Assembly (NCBI GenBank): GCA_038363925.1
Contig: JAQQWL010000002.1
Span: forward strand, 2,480,001 to 2,544,000
Origin: Apiospora phragmitis
Taxonomy: Eukaryota > Ascomycota > Sordariomycetes > Amphisphaeriales > Apiosporaceae
Direction of reading: 5' to 3'
DNA: 64,000 bases
The translations under genes and the position numbers were made by a program. The notes beneath the pieces were generated by a model. The model saw nothing but the letters and a program-made list of their open reading frames with translations. It was not told where the DNA came from and did not search any database. Positions within the stretch are counted from its first letter, which is position 1, and every line of letters begins with the position of its first letter. This document shows, piece after piece, positions 34,903 through 47,037 of the stretch.

Positions 34903-36520
34903 CTATTTGTCTCTACCTTGGGGCGATAATAGCAGCTTTTCCCCCGGCATAACCTTGCAAATCACGGTTCCCGAGCCCGTATCAAGTTCGACGTGCTCGA
35001 CACCGTCCAGTTCAACGTGTCTCTGTTGACCATCGATTTCGACGTGTCCCGGCTGACGCCAGCCTCCTTGCTGTCCGGCGGTCTGAACGTAGAATGTAGA
35101 GCCGCTGCTCCGTCTTCTCAGCGAGCTGACCCGGCTGACGTTCGACCCGATCGTGCCGTCCCCCTTCGACATCATCGACGCCGCGTCAAAGTGCACGAAG
35201 AACCCGCTCTCCGGGTGGTGCCGTTGCTGTCTCGTGGCGGCCCGCGGCTCTCGGAGCATCTGGATCAGTGTCCGTCCGTCCTTCAGGAAGAACGTGGTGA
35301 TGGGGAGGATGTTTGCGGTCATGACCAGAAAATTCTGAACGAGTCTAGTGTCCACAGTATCAGTACCAGTCACAACGTATGCAGCATTAAGAACCTGTTG
35401 GGAAAGGGGGTGCGGGATGCGTTATGAGGTATATGAGGCAACTTACACTGTGAGAATTGTACCAACTGGCTGAGGCAGATACCTGTCTGCGCTAGTGGTT
35501 AGAGAGATGAAATACATCTTAACCATCACTGTCACGGCGCTGCTAAAGGAGGTAGGTATCTCAATCAGCCATAGTCCCACAAAGATGGCGGTGGTGCGGT
35601 TGCCCATGACTTACATTAAATTCGCAACCGAGAGAAAACAGAAGCCCCATTTTAGCCCGCGCCGCGCCGTGGCCGAGTTCTGGTGCACCACGATCAGTGC
35701 GATGAAGGCCATATAGAACTGTGAGAACAAGTCGAAGACTATATTTAATGTTACCACTCAAGTCAGTTCGGGTGATCGAGGAGAAAAGGGCATCACGAGA
35801 AGCAGACGCTGACTCACTGCCTTGGACGTATTCGAGACTGTGCCGGGTATGCAAAGCCCAGCACTGCCCGTCGGTGTCCGGGGTCCAGAAGCTCGACATG
35901 GGCTGGCATTGGAACAAAGTGGCGGCGATGAAGGCGAAATTCACGACGCAGACGACCAGGATCTGGATCTCAAGCACGCGCCTCCAGATATCTACCTGGA
36001 GGAGCGGGACCAGCGCGAGACAAATCGCCGCTTTGGCGGAAGTGGCGGCGAGAATCAGCCAAGGCTGCGCAAAGAAATCGGCCTCCAAGGCCGCTTGGGG
36101 CTTGTCCCAGTTCACCGTCTCGACTATGATGAAGAGGTTACTAACGCTTCCCAACGCCTAGTAGAGCATCATGGTTAGCCAAGGAAAGTAGGTACATAGA
36201 TAGGTAAAATATACACCGCGAGCGATGATGGGGAGAGGGCGGTTGCCATGTCTCCTTAAACGGTTGTGTAAGAGTAAGTGATTGAGCGAGGGGGGTTGAG
36301 AGGGGTGAGAGAGAGTGGGAGTGATTCTCACCATAGCTAACCCAACGAAGCGGTCGGCCCAGTGCGATTCTCTCTTGTCTGTCCGATTGATGAATAGCCT
36401 CATGACACACGTCCATAATGCGACGACGTTGGTCAGTATCGACACCGCCAGAAGGATCTTTCCTTGATCCGGGGTCGTTGATACTGCGGTGCTACCGTCA
36501 TCAGGGGTGGTGTCCGACAT
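34903..36520 (-). CDS. PTH11-like seven-helix membrane protein (fungal rhodopsin/SAT4 domain)
   Basis: Putative surface receptor of the large mould-specific PTH11-related group; ligands are unknown. Exons are 36520-36332, 36157-35818, 35738-35615, 35542-35483 and 35344-34903, all phases consistent, 384 residues, no frame break. Helices by eye: ILLAVSILTNVVALWTCVM, MALGSVSNLFIIVETVNW (formed across intron 1), PWLILAATSAKAAICLALV, EIQILVVCVVNFAFIAATLF, FSQFYMAFIALIVV, FCFLSVANLISAVTVMVKMYF and LVQNFLVMTANILPITTFFL. The loop CQPMSSFWTPDTDGQCW carries the two cysteines typical of the domain. No CFEM domain precedes the helices. The cytoplasmic tail (about 120 residues) is polar, with MSKGDGTIGSNVSRVSS and SGTVICKVMPGEK. 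It lies 889 bases from the sugar transporter on the same strand. Confidence 0.88.
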
Positions 36521-38059
36521 GATGACACGAACCACGATGGTAACCACCGAATGAGAGCTCGGCGAGGGTTGGTAAGTAGGATCGGGGACCGTCGATAATG
36601 AGCTAGTCGTGCTGATGGTTCCAGATTATTCACGTGCCCGGGTCTGGTACTTGTGTGCGTGTGTATGTGTATGGGCGGCAACCAGCACCTCTGCTTTTCA
36701 GGGTCGTCGATCTTGTTTATACGGTGATCTTCGCTTCTTGTTTCTAGTGTGTATGGGACCGAAACACCCCCCTGGTGAGATGGCTGAAGTTGGAAAAGGG
36801 AAGAAAAGAAAAGCTGCCGGTCACGATTCTATATAACCTGCGTTTCGTTAACCCTTTTCCAGATATAGACCTGGCACGACAGCAACTGTCATTTGTGTAT
36901 TTGTGCTTGGCTCGGAATCGCCTAGAAACAGGTCGCAGTCACGAGTAGGGATTGGTTCAAGTGGTAAAGCCCAGAAATAGTCTTATTCTAAAAGTCTTGT
37001 TTTCTGGGTGCGGAGGGCTCTTTTTGCCCTCGCCAAGCCAAGAGGCATATATACATCTTTCGCCGGCTAGATGAGGAGGATATACCTTGGTGCACATATG
37101 CCGTGTCGGACTGCGCTGGTTCGCTTAACATGCCCCGAAACCCGCCATAACGGATACTGTGGACACACTAGGCCTATTTATCGTCAGGGAATCGTGATAA
37201 GAAACATGCTCTTCGAGTTGATTGAGGCTTTGCGCACGATGACCCAAGGGGGCGGTGCCGTGGGCTCCTCCTATTTGTCACCGATGCTTCTTCGTCGTCT
37301 GCGATTGCTGCATCTGCCCTTGATGTTGCAGCCAAATAAGGTTTGGCAGAAGTGCTGGTTTGACATGGGTGACCCCTGGACCATGCCCATATCCCACCCG
37401 GCTTTAAGGGGGCGCCTGGGCTGTTGTCCAACTTGTCGAGGACCACCGACAACTACCGCTTTCTCGTCTACGGAGATACCCAATCCATACGGGTGTCATA
37501 CGCACGAGTATCACTCAACAAACCACCTGTCGTTTAGACAAGCACTATTCTCCATCGAATAGTCAAAACATTTCGGGCTCGGGCGGACGAACAACACCAA
37601 ATTCGACAATTCGCCCGAAACTCGTGCGTGGGGGGTCGTCTTATGCTGACGCAGCAACAGGCACAATGCCTGGATTGCCTGATCTAAAGTTTGCACGCAT
37701 GAGACGGTAATGCCCTGGTGCGTGTTGCCTTGCTTTGGGCCAGCAAGACCTGTGTCGACGTTTGATCGACACCCTAACCTCGCCTAACCTAGACTGGTCT
37801 ATTACAGGAAAACCCGCGATCCCCACAAAACAAACACGACGTCTCATCTCGTGTCTCGTGTCTGGTGACGTTTTCAGACAGCAGGCGCCATTTCACTGAG
37901 CCGCTCTTTGCATGCCGTAAAGCGCAAGGGAACAAGGAACGGCGACTGCGCAGGTATGTAGGTAGAGATAGCCCGGTAAAAGGAGTGCACTGCTGGCATT
38001 GCTGCTGCAGGTAAGCGAAGACATAAATTACATACGTTGACAGTCATGACACCACTTCT
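36521..38059. other. Intergenic, no gene recognised
   Basis: 1.5 kb upstream of the PTH11-like gene and downstream of the thiolase. Holds CCTAACCTCGCCTAACCTAG near 37775. GGTTCAAGTGGTAAAGCCC near 36955 resembles a tRNA T-arm box but nothing around it folds as a tRNA. Confidence 0.55.
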
Positions 38060-39498
38060 CTAGAACCTGGCCTTGACCTTCTTCAAGGTGTCTTGCAATG
38101 CCCAGGCACTCGACTTGCTCTTGCTGCGGACCGCTGCTGCTTGTGCTGCGGTGAAGCCTTTGGCTTCGATAGCTGGGTTGTAGTCCAATCTATTCATCTT
38201 ACCAATCGTAGCAGAGTCCAGCTTCGGCGCTTCACTCCGGTCTGGTCGGGAATAAACAGTTACGACGACGGCTCCTCCCAGCCCCAAGTTATGTTGCAGC
38301 GCATATTTGGTGTGGGGGAAGTCTCGGTTGTTGGCCCATCCCCTGAGGTGCCAGACCAGCTCTGCGCATTGCGCAATACCAGTAGCACCGAGAGGGTGAC
38401 CCTTCGAGATCAGGCCACCAGAGGGGTTGATGACCATCTTGCCGCCATAGGTGATATCGCCATTCCGTACCATTTCATGGGCTTTGCCCTTCTCGCAGAG
38501 ACCGAGCGCATCGATGGTGATCATCTCGTTCGCAGAGAAACAGTCATGGAGCTCGCAGACCTGGACGTCGCCGGGAGTGATACCTGCCTCGGCCATAGCC
38601 GTCTTCGCTGCGTAACTGGACATCTCCACCCCCATAAGATCAATTGAGCTCTTCGAAAACAGACTTGGGGCATCTGTTGCAAGACATTGGCCAGCGATAA
38701 GGACTGCACGGTCCTTCAGGTGCGGCCGGGCATCCAGGAATTCCTGCGAGACCAGGACAGCCGCGGCGCCGCCATCAGATGTAGGGCAGCACTGCAGCTT
38801 GGTCAGAGGCTCGTGGATCATGGGCGCCTTCATGATCTGCTCATGTGTGTAGACATCTTGAAACTGCGAGTAGGGGTTCTTGGGAGAGTGCAGGTGGTTA
38901 ATGCGGGCAATCTCGGCGAAATCTTCTAGCTTAGCGCCATACCTGCAGTCATGCTATGTTAGGGGCTACTGTTTCTTCCACATGATGGGGGAGGTCAAAC
39001 TTGCTTTTCCATGTATTCTCGCCCTGCATTACCGAACATCTGAGCTGCGCCGGGGGCATTGGTGACCCCTCTGGTCTCGGCCATCATCATGCCACTCGTG
39101 CCTGTGGGGTTTTCTCTGTCGTTGAAGAAGCTTTGGAGACTGCCGCGCATCATCTTCTCAAAGCCAACAACCAGGATGCAGTCAGCCCCGCCATAGGCAA
39201 TGGTGGTTCTGGCCATGGCAAGACCGGTAGAGCCCGTCGAGCAATTGTTATTCACGTTGACAATGGGGATCTGGGTCATGCCGAACTGGTAGAAGACTCG
39301 CTGGCCGCAGGTCGAGTCGCCGTAGCAGTAGCAGGCAATGCCCTGCTCGACATCATCGTAGTTGATCTGGGCATCTAGCATGGCTTTGACGCCAGCTTCG
39401 AAGCCCAGCTCGGTGTAGTCGACCTTGCCGCGGGGCTTGATGAACTTGGTCATGCCCACGCCCAGGACGTACACGGGGGCTTTCTGTTTGGATGGCAT
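38060..39498 (-). CDS. SCP2-type thiolase (sterol carrier protein X-like acyl-CoA thiolase)
   Basis: Peroxisomal-type thiolase that cleaves 3-oxoacyl-CoA, or a related lipid-transfer protein, 458 residues. Exons are 39498-39005 and 38942-38060. The nucleophilic cysteine lies in VNVNNNCSTGSTGLAMAR, the SCPX marks are GFEKMMRGSL and NPYSQFQD, the CxxxDCF motif reads CELHDCFSANEM, and the C-terminal histidine lies in SGGLISKGHPLGATG. The extra SCP2 lipid domain of animal SCPX is absent. Joining REYMEK to YGAKLEDFAEIARINH needs a GC donor (GCAAGT at 39004-38999), so the 62-base intron is of the GC-AG class. The C-terminus KARF is not a standard peroxisomal SKL signal. The frame is intact. Role in fatty-acid or sterol side-chain breakdown is inferred from family. 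Confidence 0.92.
38943..39004 (-). other. GC-AG intron in the thiolase gene
   Basis: Donor GCAAGT after GAA AA, acceptor CTGCAG before G TAT. The splice yields the conserved EKYGAKLED. The nearest GT donor does not keep the frame. Confidence 0.8.
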
Positions 39499-39937
39499 CT
39501 TGAATTAGATGGCGTGTTTGGCAGGGGAGTGGCAAGTGTCTTGGCTGATGTCGATTCATTCAGTATCGAAATCCGGGGTAATTTGTGAGGCTAAATATCT
39601 AGCTGCACGGGTAATGATTTAGATGGCTTTTGGCCCGCCGGCCGCTACTCCATGAATCTGCGCGATGATGACCGTTGCGACCGGAAAGCGCGGGGAACGC
39701 TGGTCAGAGCATGGGCCGAGGCATTATCCGTTTTGGTCCTAGTGCAAAGGGCGCGGGGACACCCCGACAATGATTGCCGACGAAGCAGTGTAACATCAAA
39801 GAGCACGACCCTCCATGGCCCTCGATGCAACGGCAAATTCCGTCTGCAGAACATACATGTCATTTTTGGCCGAGGTGCTTGCGTTCAAGCTCCATATACA
39901 TATGTATGATAAACATGACATGATAAAACATGACATA

Positions 39938-39957
39938 TGCATGTATGTATGTATGTA
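39938..39957. repeat. ATGT tetranucleotide repeat
   Basis: About four to five copies of ATGT, non-coding. Confidence 0.8.
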
Positions 39958-41525
39958 CTGTAGATGCGACGTGCGGGCCGTCAGTTGACAACGAAGTCGG
40001 GGGATCATTTATCTCAAGCGGTCTTTATATACTACACCCACTATATACCCAGGTTAGCAATACCAAGGAGAGGCCATTTGTTGCTTCGCACTTGCGCATG
40101 TTATTGAATAAACGCACAGGTTATCCGTCCAACCTTGGTAGATTGACATGGCATGTATGTACATAGTGTTCACAGTTTACAGGATGAGCTTCTCAAGCAG
40201 AGCAGATCCTGACGTCTCTTCTCCTCCCTTCAATCTCCCGAGCTCAAGCTGGGCGCTGGCGGGTTCCCTAATTTGATCCACTTAGCCAAAAGGTCAGAGC
40301 TCCCACCGTTTTGGGTACGACTGCCGCAAAGGGGAAAGCGCAGGCCAATAGATCTGTCCTGATAGATTGGGTGCAAGATGCGCTAAGAATGACAAGTCAG
40401 GTCCCACTCCGCGTCCAGAGCTAGTCCTTGACGAATCCTCCTATACTATCTATATGCATATACTCGTTCAAATACGATAATCAACGGGTCGAGTTGAGAC
40501 TTACCTGAGAAGAAGCCCGAAAAATATCGATGGGCACAACCTTATTATTAAGCCTTGGCCATAGAAGCATCAGGACGGTCTGCCCGGACAGGCTCATATA
40601 TATAAGTCCCTTTGGGGTTCTTTCTTAGGTGTTGGTAGGTCTACGCATAGAACCTGGCAGTCTCTCGCACCAGGATTTGGATGCGCCACAGACCAGGTAA
40701 GCTGGCTGGTCTTGGTCAGACCGGGCCGAGCACTTTCCAAGGATCTGGAGATGGTCTCTCTTGGCCGATTCCCACCTCCCTGGCTTTGTGGCTCCATCGA
40801 ACACCCCACAGAGAACCATTGTGGCATTTTTGTTTACGTAGTACTGTATTAGAAACGTTCCAACTAGGTATAGGGTGGTATGCATGTAGGGAAATGTATT
40901 AGAAGGCAAAGGCGCTCTGCTCAAGTGTTGGTGTAAGTATATTACATATATATTATTCCCGTCTACAATTCTCAGGTAAGTTAGCAGCCAGCCAGCCACC
41001 GAATGACACGAGGTTGGCGCAAAACCCATACGAACCTGACTCAATCGCAGGGGGAAAACTACAGTAGCGCCATTCCCTTAACCGTGATACCGGTACTTCA
41101 AAGAGGGTCAGAGGTTTGGGCCATCCGTGGATCCTTCCACGATATCCAACCATTAGCACCGAAAATTCCATGCTCGCTAATCCAAGTCCCTTAGATCTTG
41201 CGCGCTGGATTGCTCTGAGACCCATCACTGAGTCATGCTTAGTAGAGCTCTCCAAAAGAATAAAACCACCTAAGGTAAGGATATAACATGGAGTTGTGGA
41301 TTCAGCCCTAGCTCAGGTTGAAAATGTACCTACCTATCCGACGGGGGTAACAACTGTGTAACCTACAAGGTACTCTTGTGTATTGAGCAGACTTGCTTCT
41401 TCCATCACACGGCTTGGAGCTGCGGTATCACCTGTTTTGATTGGCGAAGTCTGCCCGGGTAGAATTCCAATCCTGTCACCCAATCAGCATATCCAGCTCT
41501 AAGCGAGCTTGATACTCTGTCGCAC

Positions 41526-41533
41526 TATATAAA
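41526..41533 (+). promoter_or_regulatory. TATA box without an assigned gene
   Basis: TATATAAA in GTCGCACTATATAAAGACAGC. An ATG at 41567 opens only 22 codons. Could start a long leader of the regulator at 44560 or a non-coding transcript. Confidence 0.4.
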
Positions 41534-42440
41534 GACAGCGAGGCCATGCAAAGAATAGGAACTCCAATGCAGCTGAAGTCGCAGGCGTCTCGCTCTAAGG
41601 ACCATCGACTCAGGTCTGATGCGGGTTGCAGTTAAGACGAATCATAGACCCTTTTTCTGACCTGGAAACGCACCAATCAAGAGATCGCGATCTCAAAAAG
41701 TATCTATAGATTGATGTATGCAATTTCTCCTGTAGCAGCCCCCCCCCCCTAGTTGCTACCTCCTTATGCATGCAACATTACTGGTGGATCAGCCGAAGCG
41801 GAACGAGGTCCCGAAGGCTTACAGCGTGCGTAAAGTACAAGCGAGAGTTTTGCAGGGCCGATGGGTAACCAGCGGAGCCGGAGACGCCTCCGCTATGAAA
41901 GAAGGTTCATTTCATCCTTTGTAAGGCTGGTTCTGTCCGCCCGCCTTCTCTTCCGCACGCACAAAACCCAACCCTATTCCGACATCGTCCTTGTCCCTCG
42001 ACTTCTGACTTCTCACCACTGCTCTGCTTCGATTCCAGCTTTCGACATATCCAGGGTGGGAGCGGACTGCTTGTTTGTACGGCCTCAATGCTCTACTTGA
42101 TCGCCATACACTGGCTCGAAATTTGTCACCTACACGAACGACCCCATTCGAGTCCATCTTAACAAGAAACAACCTTGGAGCACAGCTACCCTCATGTTCC
42201 ATCACGTCGTCGAGCGATGGCGCTGTTCAAGAGACCTTCGGACCTTCCTGCCAAGGGACCATCTATCACAGCATGCACTTCGAACGCCCCTTTCGAACAT
42301 CAGGCCAGGGGATGATTACTTCTTTGCGCCTGTATAAGAACAATCAGTGAATAGCCGAATCGATATCGACGACCAAGCTACGATTAGCTAGCTACCGGAA
42401 ACCTCGTCTCGATCTTATCTGTCCCTTCACCTCAACTATC

Positions 42441-42476
42441 TCGACCGCCTCGACCGCCTCGACCGCCTCGACCGCC
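42441..42476. repeat. Four copies of TCGACCGCC
   Basis: Perfect tandem repeat with a nine-base period, in a C-rich, G-poor strand segment. Confidence 0.9.
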
Positions 42477-44559
42477 TTGACCAAAATCTGAATAATATCC
42501 AGACGCCGACGAAACCCAACCACAACCACAGGACTTCCCAAGAGCAGTGACGGATCAAGTGATCTTGGGACTTTGTGTCCATGCCTTCATCAAGATGCGC
42601 AGACGTAACGCACCACCACTACTCAGCAGTATAACCAGGCCTCTCTTACTACGTACATGTAGGCGAGGTAGTACAAGCAACCTGCAGCCAAGAATACTAC
42701 TCGGTACGGGCTGGAGAGAGCAAAGTCCTCTCGGAAGATTATGCTACATGCCATACTCAAAGTCTCGAAAGCAACCTCCACGAGGCCTTCGTCGTTTGAA
42801 GGAGTGCTAACATAGCATATCGGATATCGCTATAAAAAAAATCCTTGTCCGGATTTCGCCGGCATGCCATTTGCCATAAATGGCCAGTATAAGTGCAATA
42901 TCAAAACCGTGCGCGATGACGATATACCCTTTCTTCTCTCTCTCTCTCTCTCAAATGTCTAATAAGTGTTATACATACGAACTTCGGATGCGGGAATGGA
43001 TCAAGGGCGGAATCGAAAAACATCTTGCTGGCTGGTGTGTCGACTTCTGTTCTGGCCTTGCTTGCTTGGCAAACCCCAGCTTTGGAGCGCGGGGACCAAT
43101 GCGCAGAAGAACCCAACCCGACAGTCGTAGCAACCAGTCAGTCGTAGGTGAGTTGCTCCTCTTTCCACAGTCCGTCCCCAGACCAAGGTGAGGTTTGAAA
43201 CGCGTTAAGCGATAACGATTCCAGGGATAGAGCTAATTGAGTTTGGTAGGGTGGTTTTTTATAGGACAGCTCGGTAAGATGAGAAATTCAAAATCATGCA
43301 ATGAGGGCAATAGACGATACGACGACGCTCGCATTGTTACGCAAAGCGTGCGTCTACGCCTAGTCCCTATTGATTAGTGGCGTCGCAATAGCGCCTGGTC
43401 TGCTGTTGTTGACCTGAGGAAAATTGTGTGGTGGGTGGCAGGCCGGTTCTGGCTAATCTAGTGGGTTCCCTTGGAGCAGGTCAAGACCAGAAGGGCCAGC
43501 TTCAAGAAACGCCCAAACTCTCCTTTGCTCGTACAGAGCGTGCCTCTCTCTCTCTCTCTCTCTCATTTCTTTTCTTACATACCTCCTTCCTGCTCACCCT
43601 TGTGGTTGTTTTTCTAGGAAGCAAAAACAGTTCCCATGGGACTCCCGCCGGTTTTGCTTCCCTGGAGCCGACGGACGTCTCTCTGCAGGCTGGCAACATG
43701 GCTACAAGCTTCCTGCCCCCGTCAGTCAGTAGCACCTCTCCGCCGTGTGTGCTAAAGCTACTGTCCCCACGACAAGGGGTGCTTACATGCAACCCCAGGA
43801 GGGGCGACCTGTTCCGGATACGTCCGGCATCCGCTCCGCTGTCCATTGGTTTGAGCTACCGGAAAAGGTCTTGTTCCATTGACCTGGCTTTGGGCACGAG
43901 GCTCAACAACTGGAGATGAAGCCGGTGTGTACCTACCAAGATCAGCCTAATAAGCATGAGATTGGGTGAGGCATAGAAGGCAGCATTGGCGATAACTATT
44001 GCTTTAATACACCGACACTCACTAGCATTTGCCAAAACCAAAACCAAAACCCGCCGATTGCACAGGGCACCAGCAACCCGAATACCACGCAACGACACCA
44101 GCTCGACGGTTTACAACGGTCCCTCTGCGCTTCAGTTCAGCCTTCTCGCGCTTTTTTCTCTCTCCATTCTGGCATTCAAACAACGGGGCGGGTACGGCTT
44201 GTCGCGTGACTTGGCCAAACTTGGCCAAACTAACTCTTATGCATATTGATCCCGAGCGATTGGCACCCTCGTTTCTGTTGACTACCGACCAGACCATGAC
44301 ACTTGCCCTTCGACCGAGGCAGACTGATGGGAACTCTGAAAGCGACATGGTCCCCACCGTTCTACACGCCACAGCCGCCACTTGCACCAGCCTCACTATT
44401 TCCTAGCAGGGTTCTGGGCGATTAATATAATCTATCGTGCGGTTCAAGCGCTGGGAGGACTGTCCGTTTCGGGTTCGCACTGGGTGTAGGATTGCCAATC
44501 CCGGTTGTGTCGCCTGGGCATCGTGAGCAGCATACCCGAGAAGCTGCCACTTGCAGGTC

Positions 44560-47037
44560 ATGTCGCGTTCGCTGCGCCCATTGCTGCCCGCCGGCCATGG
44601 ACAACAAAATAGCTCCGACTCTTCGCCTAGTCCCCAAGTACCTAAGCGAACTGCAAGCAAAGCCGCCTGCGAGGCCTGCCGCCGGAGAAAGTCCAAGGTT
44701 GTTTTGTTTATTTTCCATGGAACGGCTATTTTTCTGTACGCGCGACTGACTGTCAACTGCTTAGTGTACCGCCGAGCGACCGCGGTGTGCTATCTGTGTT
44801 GAGCGACAGACTCCCTGCGAATACAAAACCCTCCCGACGGAAACCCACCTCACCGCGCAAAAGCGACGATTGACTGACCTCCAGGCAAAATGCGAGGCCT
44901 ATGAGGATCTCTACACGATCCTCAGGAGTCGACAGGGACCCGACGCGGACATAGTTCTTCGACGCATTCGAGCCGGCGACGATGTGGCAGCAATTGTAAA
45001 AACCATGCAAGCTGGCGACCTTCTGCTCCAGCTCCGTCTGCGAGCTCCGGATCGATTTCGGTATGAATTTCCATACATACGAGAGATGCCACCCACTCTC
45101 GACGGAGACTCCTGGTCCAATCCGTACCTGGGATCAACACTGCATCAAAAGGCTCTGATCCATCCTTCACCACGCCAATCGCCCGCCGTCGATTTGGAGA
45201 CGATCATGCCGGATGAATCACAAAGGATGTTCTTGGTGCCCTACCATACGGTTGAGATGGCCGATCCCAAACTCGAGTCAGCCGATGTTGCAAAGTGGAC
45301 AGCTGTGACTCCCGACAACGTACTGCTGCGCCGGCTACTGAAAATATACTTCATCTTCGAATTTCCATTTCACCCCTTTTTCCACAAGGACCTTTTTCTT
45401 GACGATTTGTTGAGTGGGGACCTCAGATTCTGCTCGCCTCTTCTCGTGAATGCAGTGCTTGCAGCAGCGTGGGTAGGTTTCCGTAGTTTCTTTCTGTATT
45501 GGTGCGCTTCGCTGACCCTTCATAGCATGGAAACAGCGAGTTCAAGTCTCGGGCTGCTTATTGGCACCCTGATAACATGGGATATCGATTTCTTGCGGAA
45601 GCCAAACGCCTCTTGGAGCTCGATCAGGGATCTCCAAAAATTACAACCGTGCAGGCTGCTGCGATCCTTAACTCGGTCTGCATCATAAATGGCATTGATG
45701 ACTTGGGATGGCCATTTTTACTCAAATCTCTGAGTCTGGCGCGACAGCTTGATCTCTTTGTTCACAGCCGTGAGTCGAGCCGTTTATGGCAGATTGTTGC
45801 TGGCACCACGGCCTGGAGTCTATTCAACTGGCAAGCGTAAGCAAGACATCACTGCTTTTGGGGTTTTAAGGGATACTAAGACCGGCGTACAGTGCAGTCT
45901 GTTATCATAATTTCAGGCCGCCCTTGGTGGATGAGTCGCCTACTTGTCCACTGCCGGACCCTGACGCTGAGCCGGACTACTATGGTGATGTGCGAGTCAA
46001 GTTTCCAGGGAGCGACACGGCTACAAGCATTTCCAACGGTGCTGTCTTTAGGGCAATCTCAGGGTTTCGCGAGATTATGAATGAAGTTGCCCAGAAATCG
46101 TTCAAAGAACCACAGAGCTCAAGTTACATAAGTCTAAGTGACGCCTATGGCGCTTATGGTAAACTCCAAGACTGGTAAGTGTGCCCTGTCAATTAAGCAC
46201 TATCCGGCGCTCACACGTCCTGCCGCGTTCCATGTGTAACATAGTGCATCTTAAATGGTCTCATACTGAACAAAACTAGGTACCAGCGACTTCCAGAGGC
46301 TCTGACCCCTGACCGAATAGCTCTGCCAAGCCATTTGAAGCTTCAGTGAGTTTGATCCGGTTTGTTCTCTTAATCAGTTGTGGTTTGTTCTAATCAAAAT
46401 ATCCCGAACCAGCATGCATTTCCACATACTCGTGGTGGGTTTGTTTGAACCATATATGCATGTCGAATCGACGAACAATCAACCTGCCCCGGAATTGATC
46501 GTAGCCAAGTCGAAGGCTTGCTTCGAGACTCTCGTGCGCATCTACTATCTTCGCCACGGCTTCGAATCCTACGACACCACATTGTTACAGTTTCTGCCAA
46601 TGCTTGCATTCGGCATATTGAGCGATTTACGAGATGCAGATAAAAAGGATCTCGATATTGAAAAGCGGAAAAGCCTTATCTCGACCCTGGTTCTTTGCGC
46701 CAAGGGCATATGGGAGCAAGGACGCAATTGCTACGGCGCAGAAGCTGTCTATCATTTCCTCCTCGGCTCATTGCGCCCCGAGGACTCAGAGCTCTCAGAC
46801 GTATTGAAGCGCGAGGTTGCGAGCCACGACGATGAGGACGACAGGATGGCCATAATGATTCGCGAGGTTCGATCACAATGGCCTATCGGTGTTTACAGCG
46901 CAACGAAGGAGCCCGTCAACCATTCGTTGCGCGAGTTCATCCGCTGGCTGGAACCACAAGCCAGCAAAGGCAAATCGACGGACATCAATCGTTTTCAACT
47001 GACCGCCAACGGAGGATGGGTCAGGTACCAGCCTTAG
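44560..47037 (+). CDS. Zn(II)2Cys6 transcription factor, six exons, intact
   Basis: Nuclear regulator of 709 residues. Exons are 44560-44697, 44765-45472, 45526-45836, 45893-46174, 46280-46345 and 46413-47037; all phases agree. The zinc cluster spans intron 1: CEACRRRKSK-CTAERPRCAIC, then VERQTPC, spacing C-x2-C-x6-C-x6-C-x2-C-x6-C. A coiled linker (AQKRRLTDLQAKCEAYEDLY) follows. The middle homology region begins at LLRRLLKIYFIFEFPFHPFF and HKDLFLDDLLSGDLRFCSPL, and continues with NGIDDLGWPFLLKSLSLARQ and LWQIVAGTTAWSLFNWQA. No stop or indel is seen. The pattern FPFHPFFHKDLFL is of the NirA-like kind, but the pathway controlled is unknown. The closest downstream gene is a secreted phosphoesterase on the other strand. 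Confidence 0.92.

Larger units (their letters stand above)
39499..44559. other. 5.1-kb gene-poor stretch upstream of a regulator
   Basis: No conserved protein seen. It holds a TATA box (41526), a C11 run (41739-41749), a nine-base tandem repeat (42441-42476), CT tracts near 42931-42952 and 43541-43564, and a tandem TTGGCCAAACT near 44211. These look like promoter or transcribed-leader elements of the regulator at 44560, but an unrecognised small gene or non-coding RNA is possible. The thiolase promoter lies at the left end. Confidence 0.5.

Noticed and set aside
36158..36331. An extra small exon in the PTH11-like gene
   Set aside because: All candidate lengths break the frame, whereas direct joining of 36332 to 36157 gives a proper second helix.
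36945..36985. tRNA-like box GGTTCAAGTGGTAAAGCC
   Set aside because: No matching A box, acceptor stem or anticodon arm could be found around it.
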